A DNA stretch of 64,000 bases from Undaria pinnatifida. Its lineage: Eukaryota > Sar > Phaeophyceae > Laminariales > Alariaceae. Within the stretch, counting starts at the first letter, position 1. Every line of letters starts with the position of its first letter. The notes under the pieces were generated by a model. It did no database searches and was not told the DNA's origin. It saw only the letters and a list, made by a program, of their open reading frames with translations. The position numbers and the translations under genes are program-made. Below are positions 63,602-64,000 of the stretch, piece by piece. The stretch is from contig JABAKD010000016.1 of assembly GCA_012845835.1 (NCBI GenBank), forward strand, positions 7,399,919 through 7,463,918, given 5' to 3'.

Positions 63602-64000
63602 TGCCTCCTCGTCTGGTGGCCGGTAGCGCCCACCCGCACCGAGATGTAGTTGTAGTTGTCGCTGCGCAAGAGGAACCAAGCAGAATTTACAAACGGTTTT
63701 CGGGTTTTCAAGAAGAGATGGAGACATGCCGTGCGCGGGGTGTGGGGAGCACCTGTTCTCTCGTGGTTCTGTTTCCTTTGTTGTGCGTTTCGGATTTGGT
63801 TCAGCGTTGTCCCCGTGTCATTCGTCGTGCATCTGCTGTTGTTGGGGTATAATACCTCGGAAGAGGGCAGAGAAGGGAACACCACGAACCAGCCATGATA
63901 TAGCCAGAAGGGCGTACATTCTATTTTGCCCTTATTATGGCGAAGTCCTGTTTGCCCAAGGTCTCCATGGAGATAAGGTCGATTGAAACCGCCAACTGCT
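63602..64000 (-). promoter_or_regulatory. 5' flank of the kinesin gene
   Basis: This should hold the 5' untranslated region and perhaps the core promoter. The reading frame stays open upstream to an ATG at 63727. I see no TATA-like box that I would defend. Confidence 0.3.

Overview
The window looks like nuclear DNA of an intron-rich eukaryote, most likely a brown alga or a close stramenopile relative. Exons are short (75-400 bp, one of 1.2 kb) and sit in introns of 0.2-3.3 kb packed with microsatellites and small transposon remnants. One transposon remnant matches a tyrosine-recombinase element I associate with brown algae. The organism assignment is inference from this style, not a proven identification.

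Layout: two long genes converge on a gap at about 31.5-35.2 kb. On the + strand, 20 exons between 1250 and 31456 encode about 1030 residues of a Glu/Ala/Arg/Lys-rich coiled-coil protein. Its 5' end lies outside the window and it ends at a TAG at 31454-31456. On the - strand, 21 exons from 63601 down to 35168 join without a phase break into a 1671-residue kinesin. It has an N-terminal kinesin-4-type motor, an interrupted coiled-coil stalk, an acidic segment with a SUMO-interaction-like motif, and a SAP-type putative DNA-binding domain near the C-terminus. All exon joins in both genes were derived by hand from splice signals and reading phase.

The gap and the introns hold a decayed tyrosine recombinase (32.1-33.1 kb), 3' ends of a non-LTR retrotransposon with poly(C) tails, a 0.38-kb LTR element without coding sequence (11.9-12.3 kb) plus a solo LTR, several families of small inverted-repeat elements, a tRNA-like sequence, an isolated methyltransferase exon remnant, and many simple-sequence arrays.

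The most unusual feature is that many exons in both genes are flanked by degraded copies of their own splice-site-proximal edge, anchored at the acceptor, the donor, or both. One copy (25018-25167) keeps an open frame with matching splice sites and could be a working alternative exon. The kinesin is also notable for joining a kinesin-4 motor to a SAP domain, which would make it a DNA-binding chromokinesin. Each gene also has pyrimidine-rich microsatellites on its own sense strand just upstream of several acceptors.
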